DNA of 64,000 nucleotides from the NCBI RefSeq assembly GCF_947179515.1, contig NC_067472.1:161182761-161246760 (forward strand), given 5' to 3'. Below the pieces are notes generated by a model. That model ran no database searches. It worked only from the letters and a program-made list of their open reading frames with translations, and had not been told where the DNA came from. The DNA is from Apodemus sylvaticus (taxonomy: Eukaryota; Chordata; Mammalia; Rodentia; Muridae). This document shows positions 44,289-55,675 of the stretch, piece after piece; within the stretch, counting starts at the first letter, position 1; each line of letters opens with the position of its first letter. The position numbers were made by a program, and so were the translations under genes.

Positions 44289-46460
44289 ATGTCCTATGTG
44301 CACTATAGATTTTCCTCTAAACTCACCTTTGACACCATAATGTTTGATGGGCTCCATATCTCCCTCTGCTACTTAAAGAAGCAGATTATGGGGCGAGAAA
44401 AGCTGAAAGCTGCTAATAGTGATCTGCAAATTATCAACGCAGAGTCCAAAGAAGAATATACTGATGATAATGCACTCATTCGTAAACATTCATCTGTGAT
44501 TGTCAGAAGAATTACTAGCAGAGGTATTAAGTCTACAAGCAAGACCTATGTTAAACTGAGAAATGAACCAGTGATGGCAACTAGAAAACCTATTGATGAC
44601 TCTTCTGCATCTATTTCTCTGGCCCAGATTACAAAGACTGCCAATCTGGCTGAAGCCAATGCTTCTGAGGAAGACAAAATTAAAGCAATGATGTTGCAAT
44701 CTATCCGTGACTATGACCCAGTCAATTACATGAAGAAAACTCTAGTCAGTCAGCCACTTCCGTCTTACATCTGCCTTCGTTGTGGTAAACCTGATCATTA
44801 TATTAAGAATTGTCCAACAATTAGGGATAAGAACATGGAATCTGGTCACAGGATCAAAAAATGCAGTGGAATTCCTAGAAGTTTTATGATGGAAGTGAAA
44901 TATCCTAACATGAAAGGTGCAATGCTTACAAACACTGGAAAATATGTAATACCAACTATAGATGCAGAGGCTTATGCATTTGGGAAGAAAGAGAAATCAC
45001 CCTTCTTACCAAAGGAAACATTATCACCTTCAGAAAAAAGGTGATTCTCTCCCAGAAGAGCTCTTGTGCCTCATCTGCAAAGATATCATGACTGATGTAG
45101 TGCTCATCCCTTGCTGTGGAAACAGTTACTGTGATGAATGTGTAAGAACAGCACTCCTGGAGTCAGATGAGCATACATGCCCAACATGTCAGCAAAACAA
45201 TGTTTCTCCTGATGCTTTAGTTGCCAACAAGTTTTTAAGACAGACTATTAATAACTTTCAATATGGAACTAGCTATCTAAAAAGACTAAGAAAACACTTA
45301 CCTCAAACTACACCCCCAACATCACAACGAAGACCACTCATTCAACAGAACCTGCAGCCTAGGATGAGGTCTCCCATATCAAGACAGCAGGATCCTCTGT
45401 TTCCAGTGACATCTTCCTCAGCTCACCCAACTCCCTCCATATCTTCATTAACTTCAAATCAATCTTCCTTGGCTTTTTCAGTGCTTGGAAATGCATCTTC
45501 TGCCCCAGCTCCAGTACCTGATATAACTGCAACAGTATCAACATCAGTCCACTCAGAAAAATTAGATGTATCCTTTCTGGATTCTGATAAAAAATCATTA
45601 CCAGCTGCTGCACTTACATCAGAACATTCAAATGGTGCCTCTTCAACTGCTGTTGTAGGAGAAAAGCTTTACCAGGTGCCAGTCCTTTCATCTGGTCCAG
45701 TAAGAATAAAGACTGGTTTAGGTCTTGGTCGACCAGGTTGGGAACATTCCAACAAGCTTGGGTACCTAGTTTCTCCACCACAGCAAATTAGAAGAGGAGA
45801 AAGAAACTTTTACAGAAGTATAAACCTCAGGCAACACCACAACGAAAGATCACAGAGGACTCAAGGCCCATCACTACCAGCAACTCCAGGCTTGTTGCCT
45901 GTTCCACCAGCTCCTCTGTACCTACCTCCTCCACATATACTACCTCTTCCTCCAGGTGTACCTTACCCAAAGTTTTCTCTTCAGTTTCCTCCTGGAACTA
46001 TATCCATAAACAGAATATAGTGTGCTTACCCTAGGGTTTCCCCCAGCTCCTGCCAATACAGCAGGAGTGCAGATTCCCCATTCAAGTATGATACCTACAA
46101 AAGAAGCACTTCCTTTGAACAGGAAAGAATTCTATAGAGAACAAGGACTACAAAAGGAAGAGTCTAAATTTCCCTATAGTGGGTCATCATATTTAAAAAG
46201 TTCATGTACTTACCCAAAGTCATGGTATGGCTCAACAGGTTCACAGTCTTTTTCTAGGTCCTTCAGGTGCTCATACCCTTGCTCCTATTCAAGATCACCC
46301 CCATACCCCAGGAGAGGGAGAGAAAAGAGCAACAATTACCATTCATGGTCCAGAACTCATGGATACCACAGATCTAGGTCAAGGTAACCTCTATATAGTC
46401 GATACCACTCAGAGTTTAGATCTCCTCAAGCATTTAAGGGACAGTCTCCTGTGGTAGTGG
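44289..46460 (+). pseudogene. Rbbp6-ps: RBBP6 processed pseudogene, 5' part
   Basis: RBBP6 is a nuclear RING ubiquitin ligase linked to p53/RB and mRNA 3' processing. This intron-free copy holds, in order, the ubiquitin-like DWNN domain (from MSYVHYRFSSKL at 44289), the CCHC knuckle CLRCGKPDHYIKNC, the RING finger (CLICKDIMTD...CPTC, about 45064-45190), a Pro-rich region and the start of the RS region. Frame breaks lie near 45040 and 46005, with a stop at 46385-46387. The match fades after about 46455, far short of the ~1790-residue parent. About 34 residues between the GLQKEES and FPYSGSS parts are absent, which fits a copy of a splice form lacking one exon. Confidence 0.88.
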
Positions 46461-46600
46461 CTCCAGTAGACTCTATGAGACAAAGTTTTACAGACTGAGG
46501 TGAGAAATGTCTCCTGAATCCCTCCGGAACACCTCTATTCAGAAGCCAAAAATCTCACTTGGCAATTTGCTTTGCTTCTAAACTCCCCCCTTCTTAGGAG
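46461..46600. other. Short unassigned stretch between RBBP6 copy and class I provirus
   Basis: No match to RBBP6 or to a known repeat was recognised. Confidence 0.35.
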
Positions 46601-46604
46601 CCGG

Positions 46605-46674
46605 TATAAGACCCCCCACAAAAACCAAGTGCGCCCCAGCACCCCACGCCTCCGAAGGTGACACCCAAATCACT

Positions 46675-46705
<31 letters not shown>

Positions 46706-47219
46706 CGGTCTCGATGCAATAACATGAGGCTTTCTCTATTTCAGAATTCTGGGTTCCACAGCTGTATACCACGCAGGAGTAGAGGACTGTGAACCCCGAG
46801 TGCCAAATTGCGACAGCTTTTATAAGTTTACAACAAAGCCCGCAAATCACAGACCAATTATTCCTTAGCATTGAGAGCCTGCAAAGTGCAAGCCAATTGA
46901 TCTGTACAGCTCCATAATTTTTAGGCCAATCAGTTTAAATTATCGGAGCCTACACTCAGTAGACCATTTAGTTTCCTATTTTCTTGGAGTCTATAGCTGT
47001 CTGAACTCCTGGATAGGGGTAATGGCTTAAGCAGTTTACAGAAGCAAGATAAGCTTAGCTCATTTCTAGTTACCTTGTGGGGCCATGATCACCTATTCAA
47101 GGCCTTTCTGTCCAGCTCTGAACAAAGGATGGGCTCTGGAATGTGACCTTTTACCTGGAATATGAAGTGTTCGGGGCTCCTTAGAAGGCTGGAGTTAGGC
47201 TGTATTTTCTATTCTTTCA
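46605..47219 (-). repeat. Class I provirus 3' LTR
   Basis: On the minus strand it starts TGAAAGAATAGAAAATACAG. It aligns along its length with 62028-62693. It lacks the 42-bp duplication of the other LTR. It has a 27-base A-run on the plus strand (about 46679-46705) where the other LTR has CGAGATA-like DNA. The AATAAA-type signal of the other LTR is mutated here. Confidence 0.88.
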
Positions 47220-47237
47220 TTCCGCACTTCTTCTCTT
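47220..47237 (-). other. Polypurine tract of the class I provirus
   Basis: The minus-strand AAGAGAAGAAGTGCGGAA directly precedes the 3' LTR start TGAAAG. This is where plus-strand DNA synthesis is primed. Confidence 0.7.
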
Positions 47238-47310
47238 GTTAGGAGTTCTAATCTTAGAACTAGGAGAATTAAAGGTGAGCCTCCTCTTGGCTCCAAAGGC
47301 TCTCTTACAG

Positions 47311-47446
47311 TTATCTAAGTGTTGTGATCTGGATCGCACTCACTTGTTCTCTAACAAAAGCAATAAACCTATTAATTATGCAAGGCCCAGCTGTAGGCAA
47401 CAGGAGCAAAATTACTAAGGGTCTCATCAAAACAGAAAGCAGGGTG
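47311..47446 (-). pseudogene. env transmembrane tail remnant (class I provirus)
   Basis: The minus strand encodes a hydrophobic stretch with LLLLPTAGPCIINRF and FVREQVSAIQ, the C-terminal membrane anchor and tail of a gammaretroviral TM protein, then a stop at 47311-47313. Only about 45 codons are left. The class II provirus begins directly at its upstream edge. The surface subunit and fusion region are absent. Confidence 0.75.
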
Positions 47447-47452
47447 GTCAAG
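47447..47452 (+). repeat. Target duplication of the class II provirus, left copy
   Basis: GTCAAG, repeated exactly at 58946-58951 after the 3' LTR. Confidence 0.95.
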
Positions 47453-48003
47453 TGTACAGAGCCATAATGGGGAGTCATGCCACATGGTAGGAACTTGACC
47501 TTGGCCAAGGACAAAGGCTTCTGACAGGAACCTGCCTTTAGGGCATAATAGGGAAGCAGGTTACAGCAGGAATTTTTATCCTTGGGTGGAGTGCTAAGAG
47601 TGTACTTGACATTGGTCAAGGTGAAATTCTCCCAGCCTATGTTGAGCATGGAATCCCATGCTAGTCTCGATCCTGCTCCACCTAGGGTGGAGAGACTCAG
47701 AGTGAAGGTTAAGCTCATTGTTCCTCCAGGTCTATGAATTCCTGAATTAAGCAGTTGACCCACCCATATGCCTGAGGAGTGGATCCAACACCCAGCAAAC
47801 AGCCAGACCACTTCCCTGGAAACTTACCCCTGGAGGCTGGTGGGGGAGGGGCTTGCCCAAACTATTAAATGGTCTGACTTTCATTAAAGTTTCGGCCTCG
47901 ATCAGTAAAATATTGTCCAGGCCCTCATTCCTTTCGCCCCTCTCTCATTTATCCCTCAGCTTCTCTGCCAGGACCTGGTTCAATGTAGCTGCTGGCAGCA
48001 ACA
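47453..48003 (+). repeat. Class II provirus 5' LTR
   Basis: 551 bp from TGTACAGAGCC to GGCAGCAACA. Contains CATTAAAG near 47881, which could serve as a polyadenylation signal, and a short G-rich stretch near 47840. It is very similar to the 3' LTR. Confidence 0.95.
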
Positions 48004-48006
48004 AAT

Positions 48007-48025
48007 TGGTGCCTGGATGTGGTGC
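48007..48025 (+). other. Primer binding site of the class II provirus
   Basis: TGGTGCCTGGATGTGGTGC lies three bases after the 5' LTR. It resembles a mutated lysine-tRNA site, as in other class II mouse elements. The exact tRNA is uncertain. Confidence 0.6.
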
Positions 48026-48245
48026 TGTACACGAGAAGGCTTTCTGAGGTGACCCTGTCTTGGCAAAGCTTCACAGAAAACTGAAAAAGACGGTATCCTG
48101 CATGGTGAGCCACTACAGGAGTTAAATTCTAGCACTAGTGTAAACATTTTATCTTTTTGAAACTGTTTTTGTAGGTGCAGGAGGATATGGCTAAGTAGAA
48201 CAGCATTGACTCGATGCTGGACTCACTTAGGGTGGACAGTGGAAT

Positions 48246-50018
48246 ATGGGACAGGAACATTCTAGGCAACATTTTGTCTGAAGTCTTCAAGAGCTGCTTC
48301 AGGCAAAAGGGATTGGGTTTGAAGAACAAATGTTAGAAGATTTTTTTAGATCGGATAGATTCTTGCTGCCCATGGTTCCAAGAAAAAAGAACTTTAAATG
48401 AGATAACCTTGGAAAGAATTGGCAATGTGCTAAAGGCTACCAAACAGAAAATATTACCCTCTACCTCTGGATGCTTATAAAGGATGCTATTGATGAAGAG
48501 ACCATGAAGGCATTAGATATCATACAGGGAGGACTTAAGGAATCTCAAGAAAAAGGCCTGTCAGACAGGACTTCCTCAGAAAAGGTCCCTCTCAATCCTA
48601 AATTAGAAAAATATAAAGATAATACTGATGAGCTAACATTAGAGAAGGAAGCTCATCTAGGGGAAGGAGCTGCCAAATATCATGGTGAGGATTGGCCTCC
48701 TAATGCACATTCTGCTTCACCCATGACCTCTATTGTAGGAGATGATATCCAGAGGAATATGCAACTACAAAAATTGGAATTTGAGATTAAGTTGCAGAGG
48801 TTGACTAATGAGTTACAAGAGCTAAAATGGGTATCAAGTGTTAGTAAGAACAGTGATCTTGAGATACACCAATCTCTGCTAGAAAGAGCTGTAAGTCAGG
48901 CTCACAGGCAAGGACAGGATACATTTGACCTGTTGGCTTTCCCTGTCCTTGGGATCAGAGATGAGGAGAATAGGATTAGACAATATCAGACATTGGAGTT
49001 CAAGGTGATAAAAGAATTAAAGGCAGCTGTGGCACAGTATGGCCCTACAGCTCCTTTTATACAAGCCTTATTGGATGCTGTGATAGACTCAAATTTAACT
49101 CCACAGGATTGGAGGACTCTATGTAAGGCTATTTTGTCAGAAGGAGATTTCTTGCTTTGGAATTCTAAATGGCATGAAACTATTAAGAGGACTGCCACTA
49201 TGAAGGCCCAGGTAGGTGATCCAGATTGGAATATTGAAATGCTACTGGGAGAAGGTCTATATGAAGGAAATACTAATCAGATTGGGCTTCCTATTGGAGT
49301 GTACGTGCAGATTGCAATAGCTGCCCGCTGCACATGGTATCAATTACCAACAAAAGGGGATCTTAGTGGAAGTTTAACTGGCATCAGACAGGCTCCTAAT
49401 GAACTTCTTCAGGATTTTGTCGATAGGCTATTGAAAACAGCTAACAGAATTTTTGGAGATTCTCAGGCAGAAAATCCGTTAGTCATCCAGCTGGCTTATG
49501 AGAACACTAATGCAGCTTGCCTTGAAGCCATTAGACCTCGCAGGGGAAAGACAGACTTAGCTGGTTATATTTGCCTTTGTTCCAAAATTGGGCCTTCGTA
49601 CAATCAGAGTTTGGCCATAGCTGCAGCTTTGCAAGGAACCACCGTACAGGGGATACTTTCACAAAGACAAAGGAATAAAAGGTATTTTAAATGTGGAGGC
49701 CTGGGTCATTTTAAAGGTGATTGCCCTAAGAACAGAGGTGCTATAAGCGGGTGATCAAATTGTACCCCAGAAGTCTGTCCTATATGTAGGAGGGGTAATC
49801 ACTGGGCTAAAGACTGTAGGTCCAAGACCAATATTTGGGGTCATCCCTTGTTGGGAAATGGGAAGAGGGGCCAGCCTCAGGACCCCACACAACCACAGCA
49901 AACAGCTTATGGGGCCATGCAGCTGCTGCCAGGCCAGGGAAATCTGTCCTTGAACTTATCAGGGCAACACCAGGAAGCACAGAATTGGACATGTGTTCAA
50001 CCTCCAATGTCATACTAA
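48246..50018 (+). pseudogene. gag polyprotein remnant (class II provirus)
   Basis: Gag builds the virus particle. The frame starts at ATG 48246 with Met-Gly-Gln, a myristoylation-type N-terminus, but has early stops at 48279-48281 and 48399-48401. It is then open for 427 codons from 48471. The capsid carries the major homology region (RQAPNELLQDFVDRL). The first nucleocapsid zinc knuckle reads YFKCGGLGHFKGDC, its first Cys replaced by Tyr. A TGA at 49752-49754 follows. The second knuckle CPICRRGNHWAKDC is intact, and the frame ends at 50016-50018. The best-preserved gene of the provirus. Confidence 0.9.
49853..49859 (+). promoter_or_regulatory. Putative -1 ribosomal frameshift site at the gag-pro overlap
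   Basis: GGGAAAT stands in the gag frame as G GGA AAT, the X XXY YYZ pattern of slippery heptamers. It lies where the downstream dUTPase-protease frame, which is -1 to gag, takes over. A 3' stimulatory pseudoknot was not modelled. Confidence 0.6.
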
Positions 50019-50866
50019 CTCCAGAAATGGGGGTTCAGACTCTGCCTACAGGAGCCTTTGGACCTTTGCCTGCAGGAACTTGGGGATTGCTTCTAGGATA
50101 AAGTAGTGCTACTATAAAGGGTCTGCAGATTTATCCAGGTGTCATAGATAATGATTATGAGGGAGAAATTAAAATTATGGCTGCTTCCCTTCATGGCGTT
50201 ATAACTATACCTGCTAACCAAAGAATTGCTCAACTTGTCTTAGTTCCCTTGCATTCAATACCTTCTAAATTCATTAAGAGTGAGAGAGGACAGAGTGGCT
50301 TTGGTTCCTCTGGTGTGTATTGGGTTCAGTCTATTACTAGTAAGAGACCTAACCTTAGATTAACAATTGAGGGGAAAAGCTTTGAAGGCTTAATAGATAC
50401 TGGAGCTGATGTGACAATTATTAGATGACAAGATTGGCCTTCAACTTGGCTCTTGTCGGAAATGCTCACTCACTTCCAAGGGATTGGTTATGCCAATAAC
50501 CCAAAGCAAAGTGATAAACTTCTAACTTGGAAGGATAAAGAAGGAAATTCAGGACAAATTCAGGCTTATGTTATGCCAAACTTGCCTACTACCCTTTGGG
50601 GAAGAGATCCTTTGCCACATATGAGCCTCATAATGTGTAGTCCTAATGAAATAGTTACTAATCAAATGCTATAACATGGATTTTTGCCTGGTCAGGGGCT
50701 AGGAAAAGAAGGACAAGGTGTTAAAAAGTTTGAACGTCCTAAGCCTCACCTTGACACTAGAGGTTTAGGGCATTTTCCAGAATGGCCACTATCTTGCCTG
50801 CATCCCATGCTGATAAAATTCAAAGGCTTAATGATAATCCAGTGTGGGTTGATCAGTGGTCTTTAA
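49853..50866 (+). pseudogene. dUTPase-protease (pro) remnant (class II provirus)
   Basis: This frame is -1 to gag. It encodes a dUTPase-like domain (ELIRATPGSTELD at about 49945; GVQTLPTG; later VTIPAN-like ITIPANQRIAQLVLVPL at about 50200), then an aspartic protease with the active-site motif LIDTGADVTII (50391-50423), then a G-patch-like GQGLGKEGQG. In-frame stops at 50099-50101, 50426-50428 and 50672-50674 disable it. The domain order is that of betaretroviruses. Confidence 0.88.
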
Positions 50867-50867
50867 A

Positions 50868-52000
50868 GAAAAACTAGTAGCTGCCTTTTTGCTAGTGCAG
50901 GAGCAATTAGAAGCAGGACATTTAAAAGAATCTCGGTCACCATGGAATACACCCATATTTGTTATCAAGAAAAAATCCAGTAAATGGAGACTGTTATAAG
51001 ATCTAAGGAAGGTTAATGAAACCATGGTGCCCATGGGCACTTTAAAACCTGGGCTTCCATCTCCAGTGGCTATTCCCAGAGGATATTATAAAATAGTGGT
51101 GGATTTGAAAGATTGTTTCTTTACTATTCCTTTACACCCCGAAGATTGCAAAAGGTTTGCTTTCAGTGTTCCTTTTGTTAACTTTATGGAGCCTATGAAA
51201 TGATGCCAATGGCGAGTTGTTCCTCAGGGCATGGTGAACAGGCCTACCTTATATCAAAGTTTGTGTCACAAGCCAATCAGCCTGTAAGAAAGCAATGGCC
51301 AGAGATCTACTTGGTCCATTACACAGATGATATTTTGATAGTGGGGGAAAAATCCTCAGGATTTGCTTTTGTGTGATAAAGATTTGCAATGGGCTCTAGC
51401 CAATAAAGGATTACAAATAGCTCCAGAAAAAGTACAAACCCAGCACCCTTATAATTATCTGGGTTTCAAACTTACAGATCAAGCTGTTTTTTCCCCAGAA
51501 GATAATTATTCGCAGGTACAATTTGAAAACTTTAAATGATTTTCAAAGGTTGTTAGGTGATATTAATTGGCTTTGCCCCTATTTAAAGCTTAGTACAGGA
51601 GAATCACAACCTTTATTTGATATTCTAAAAGGGAGTGCTGATCCTATGTTCCCTAGATCCTTAACCCTGGAAGGGCTTTTGGCCTTACAACAAGTGGAGA
51701 GAGCTATTGAAAACCAATTTGTTACCTATATAGATTATTCTTTACCTTTACATCTGTTAATTTTTAATATGACTCATTCACCTACAGGATTATTATGGCA
51801 AAAGGCTCCTCTTATGTGGATTCATTTGAGGGTGTCTCCTAAATGTAACATCCTGCCATATTATGAGGCAGTAGCCCAGATAATTGTGCTTGGAAGGAAG
51901 CAGGCGTTAACCTATTTTAGTAAAGAATCAGATACCATTATTTAGCCTTTTAACATAGATCAAGATTCCTGGCTGAAGCAACATAGCACAGATTGGTTGC
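50868..52000 (+). pseudogene. Reverse transcriptase remnant (class II pol)
   Basis: Pieces of reverse transcriptase in more than one frame: SPWNTPIFVIKKKS, VVDLKDCFFTIPLHPED (catalytic motif A), VPQGM, and YTDD at 51320-51331 where YMDD is usual in this group. Stops occur near 50998 and 51200, and indels lie between the frame-0 start and the YTDD frame. A connection-type region follows at 51523-51945. Inactive. Confidence 0.85.
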
Positions 52001-52523
52001 TTGCTCAAATAAGATTTGACGGAACTATAGATAACCATTATCCTCAAGATAAGTTAATAAAGTTTTTAAAGATGCATGATATTATATTTCCTAATATGAC
52101 ATCTTTACAGCCGCTGCATAATGCTCTTTTGATTTTCATGGATGGCTCCTCTAAAGGAAGAGCTGGATATTTAATTAACAATCAACAGGTAGTTATAGAA
52201 ACACCTGGGCTCTCAGCTCAGTTAGCAGAGCTGACAGCAGTATCAACTGTTTTTCAATCTGTAAATAGTACTTTTAATCTTTTTACAGACAATTTGTATG
52301 TTGCAGAATCTGTCCCCTTATTAGAAACCTGTGGCACATTTAATTTTAATACACCAGCAGGATCCTTGTTTTTACAATTGCAAAATATTCTTGCTAGAAA
52401 AAAAATCCTTTTTATATTAGCCATATACAAGCTCACTCTGGTCTTCCTGGACCTCTGGCTCAGGCTAATGATTGCATTGATAAGGCTCTAATAGGAGAAG
52501 CTTTAATTTCAGATCCTATTGAA
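52001..52523 (+). pseudogene. RNase H remnant (class II pol)
   Basis: The open stretch at 51997-52491 contains FMDGSSKGRAGY, QLAELTAV and LFTDNLYVAE, which carry the Asp-Glu-Asp catalytic residues of retroviral RNase H. The following YI.A...HSGLPGP region is reached only after a frameshift near 52420. Confidence 0.82.
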
Positions 52524-53345
52524 TTGGCCAAGAGTCATCATAATAAGTTTCATCTTTCAAGCCATACTTTAAGGTTCAAACATAAGATCACTAAGCAGCA
52601 AGCAAGAATGATTGTGAAACAATGCCCTAACTGTCTTACATTATCTCCAGTTCCCCATTTAAGGGTTAATCCACGTGGCCTTATGCCCAATCATATTTGG
52701 CAAATGGATATAACTCACTATCCAGAATTTGGAAAATTAAAATATATACATGTTTGCATTGATACTTGTTCAGGATTCCTTTTTGCTTCTCTACTTACAG
52801 GAGAAGCTTCTAGAAATGTAATTGTTCATTGTTTAAAAGCGTTTAATACTATGGGATGGCCTAAAGTCATTAAGATGGATAATGGACCAGCTTACACTGG
52901 CAATAACTTTATCTTGTTTTGTAAAGAATTTAGTATTGAACATAAAACTGGCATTCCTTATAACCCAATGGGACAAGGAATTGTTGAACGTGCATATCGC
53001 ACTCTTAAAAATTGGCCTTTAAAAACAAAAAATGGAGAGTTATACCCTCCAAGATTACCAAAAGCACAACTTGCCTTTGTCTTATTTGTTTTGAATTTTC
53101 TGCAAACTGATGCTAAAGGTTAGTCTGCAGCAGATCGCCATTGGCATCCAGTCACTTCCAATTCTTAGGCCATGGTTAAGTGGCGGGACCCTTTAACTAA
53201 TACATGGAATGATCCAGACCCTATTTTAATTTGGGGGAGAGGATCCGTTTGTATTTTTCACAAAATGAGGATGGAGCCCGATGGCTGCCAGAAAAAATTG
53301 AACACAGATCCTGCATCTTCTAGTATGTATGATTCCAATCACTGA
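52524..53345 (+). pseudogene. Integrase remnant (class II pol)
   Basis: Open for 199 codons (52524-53123). The zinc-binding N-terminus (HHNKFH...CPNC) is followed by the catalytic core with all three acidic residues: WQMDITHY, KMDNGPAYT and GQGIVERAYR. A TAG at 53121-53123 truncates it. The C-terminal DNA-binding part continues past it with another stop. The core residues are intact although the gene is dead. Confidence 0.9.
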
Positions 53346-53952
53346 AAGATGGCTAGAAACCTTATCAGCCAGCTTCTCTGATGCTAAAAAAAGAAGGGGG
53401 GGGAGGGTCTCAACTGTAACTGTTGTTGACTCTCATAGCCACTTTCCCCACACTGGGAAGGAAGGCCTTGTGTCTTTTAAGCTGCTAATTTGCAACTGAT
53501 AACCTTGGGGACTTCTGCAGACAAGTTAATCCTGTCCCACCTTTAACTCTCGACCTTGTTTGTTAAGCAGACTGGCTGTCTCCACCTAGGCTCACCTGGA
53601 TGGAAGGATTGTGTGTCTGTTAAAGACACTTGCAGACCCCCTGGCTTCAAAACTTACACAAGTGGATCTCCAAAGTGGGAGACAAATAGAACTCAGATCT
53701 ATGTGTGTTTGTCTATGAGCAAACAAATCAAAGAGATGAGAGGCAAGGCACTGCATGGGGAGGTCAATTTCTGCTTCTGAGTCCCCAGGAAGTACACCAA
53801 ATTGCATAGGAGTTAATGTCACGAGGCTGTCCTTAAAATAATAAGGGAACCTATTACCCATCCTCTGAAAGAGATGTTATACAATATTTAAGAGGAATTA
53901 TGTTCAATGCTTCCTCTCCTGGTTAAGGCCCACCTTCTTATGAAGGATGTTT
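53346..53952 (+). other. Class II provirus 3' region, no env recognised
   Basis: A purine run (AAAAAAAGAAGGGG, about 53386-53408) is followed by ~550 bases without recognisable envelope sequence. The 74-codon frame at 53556 has no familiar motif. Confidence 0.5.
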
Positions 53953-53967
53953 ATCCACTTGCTTTCT
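53953..53967 (+). repeat. Target duplication of the twin-primed L1, left copy
   Basis: ATCCACTTGCTTTCT, repeated exactly at 58335-58349. Confidence 0.95.
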
Positions 53968-54257
53968 TTCTTTTTTTTTTTTCTTTTTTTCCCCCTGTGG
54001 TGTTTTTTTTTTTATTATTCGATATATTTTTTATTTACCTTTCAAATGATTTCCCCTTTTCTAGTCCACCACACCCCGAAAGTCCCATAAGCCCCCTTCT
54101 CTCTCCCTGTCCTCCCACCCACCCCTTCCCACTTCCCCGTTCTGGTTTTGCCAAATACTGCTTCACAGAGTCTTTCCAGAACAAGGGGCCACTCTCCCTT
54201 TCTTCTTGTACCTCATTTGATGTGTAGATTATGTTTTGGGTATTCAAGTTTTCTAGG

Positions 54258-55418
54258 TTAATATCCACTTATTAGTGAGTGCATACCATGATTAACCATT
54301 TGAGTCGGGGTTACCTCACTTAGTATGATGTTCTCTAGCTCCATCCATTTGCCTAAGAATTTCATGAATTCATTGTTTCTAATGGCTGAATAGTACTCCA
54401 TTGTGCAGATATACCACATTTTTTGCATCCACTCTTCTGTTGAGGGATACCTGGGTTCTTTCCAGCATCTGGCAATTATAAATAGGGTTGCTATGAACAT
54501 AGTAGAGCATGTATCATTATTACATGGTGGGGAATCCTCTGGGTATATGCCCAGGAGTGGTATAGCAGGATCTTCTGGAAGTGAGGTGCCCAGTTTTCGG
54601 AGGAACCACCAGACTGATTTCCAGAGTGGTTGTACCAATTTGCAACCCCACCAGCAGTGGAGGAGTGTTCCTCTTTCTCCACACCCTCTCCAACACCTGC
54701 TGTCTCCTGAATTTTTAATCTTAGCCTTTCTGACTGGTGTAACGTGAAATCTCAGGGTTGTTTTGATTTGCATTTCCCTAATGACTAATGAAGTTGAGCA
54801 TTTTTTAAGATGCTTCTCTGCCATCCGAAGTTCTTCAGGTGAGAATTCTTTGTTTAACTTGGTACCCCCATTTTTAATAGGGTTGTTTGGTTTTCTGGAG
54901 TCTAACTTCTTGAGTTCTTTATATATATTGGATATTAGCCCTCTATCTGATGTAGGATTGGTGAAGATCTTTTCCCAATTTGTTGGTTGCCGATTTGTCC
55001 TCTTGATGGTGTCCTTTGCCTTACAGAAACTTTGTAATTTTATGAGGTCCCATTTGTCAATTCTTGCTCTTAGAGCATATGCTATTGGTGTTCTGTTCAG
55101 AAACTTTCTCCCTGTACTGATGTCCTCAAGGGTCTTCCCCAGTTTCTTTTCTATTAGCTTCAGAGTGTCTGGCTTTATGTGGAGGTCCTTGATCCATTTG
55201 GATTTGAGCTTAGTACAAGGAGACAAGGATGAATCAATTCGCATTCTTCTGCATGCTGACCTCCAGTTGAACCAGCACCATTTGTTGAAAAGGCTATCTT
55301 TTTTCCATTGGATGTTTTCAGCCTCTTTGTCCAGGATCAAGTTGCCATAGGAATGTGGGTTCATTTCTGGATCTTCAATCCTGTTCCATTGATCCTCCTG
55401 CCTGTCACTGTACCAATG
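54258..55418 (-). pseudogene. L1 ORF2 C-terminal segment
   Basis: An open minus-strand frame of 368 codons ends at the natural ORF2 stop (complement at 54258-54260). It corresponds to the region after the reverse transcriptase, including the Cys-rich C-terminus (CWRGCGERGTLLHCWWGC, part of the zinc-knuckle-like motif). It is cut at its N-terminal side by the inversion junction. Confidence 0.9.
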
Positions 55419-55618
55419 CAGACTCTAAGAGAACACAAATTCCAGCCAAAACTACTATACCCAGAAAAACTCTCAATCACCGTAAATGGAGAAACTAAGA
55501 CATTTCATGACAAAACCAAGTTTACCCAATATCTATCCACAAACCCAGCCCTACAAAGGATAATAGGAGGAAAACACCAATACATGGAGGGAAACTTCAC
55601 CCTGGAAAAAGCAAGATA
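55419..55618 (+). pseudogene. L1 ORF1 C-terminal fragment
   Basis: Starts at GCAGACTCTAAGAGAACACA, equivalent to the young L1 at 13684. It encodes the end of the C-terminal domain (NPALQRIIGGKHQY) to the natural stop at 55616-55618. The leading bases of the open frame at 55308 belong to the other segment and are fortuitous. Confidence 0.9.
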
Positions 55619-55675
55619 ACCTTTCATCAAACCCAAAAGAAGTTAAGCAATCAAATTTAAAAAATAACGTCAAAA

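Noticed and set aside
47311..47811. A 166-codon minus-strand frame taken as one env-like protein
   Set aside because: Its first two thirds are the antisense of the class II 5' LTR. Only the last ~45 codons are env tail.
53556..53780. A 74-codon frame as an accessory or env gene of the class II provirus
   Set aside because: No signal peptide, membrane segment or known motif, and stops lie around it.
54763..55350. A 195-codon plus-strand frame
   Set aside because: It is the antisense shadow of the L1 ORF2 segment on the minus strand.
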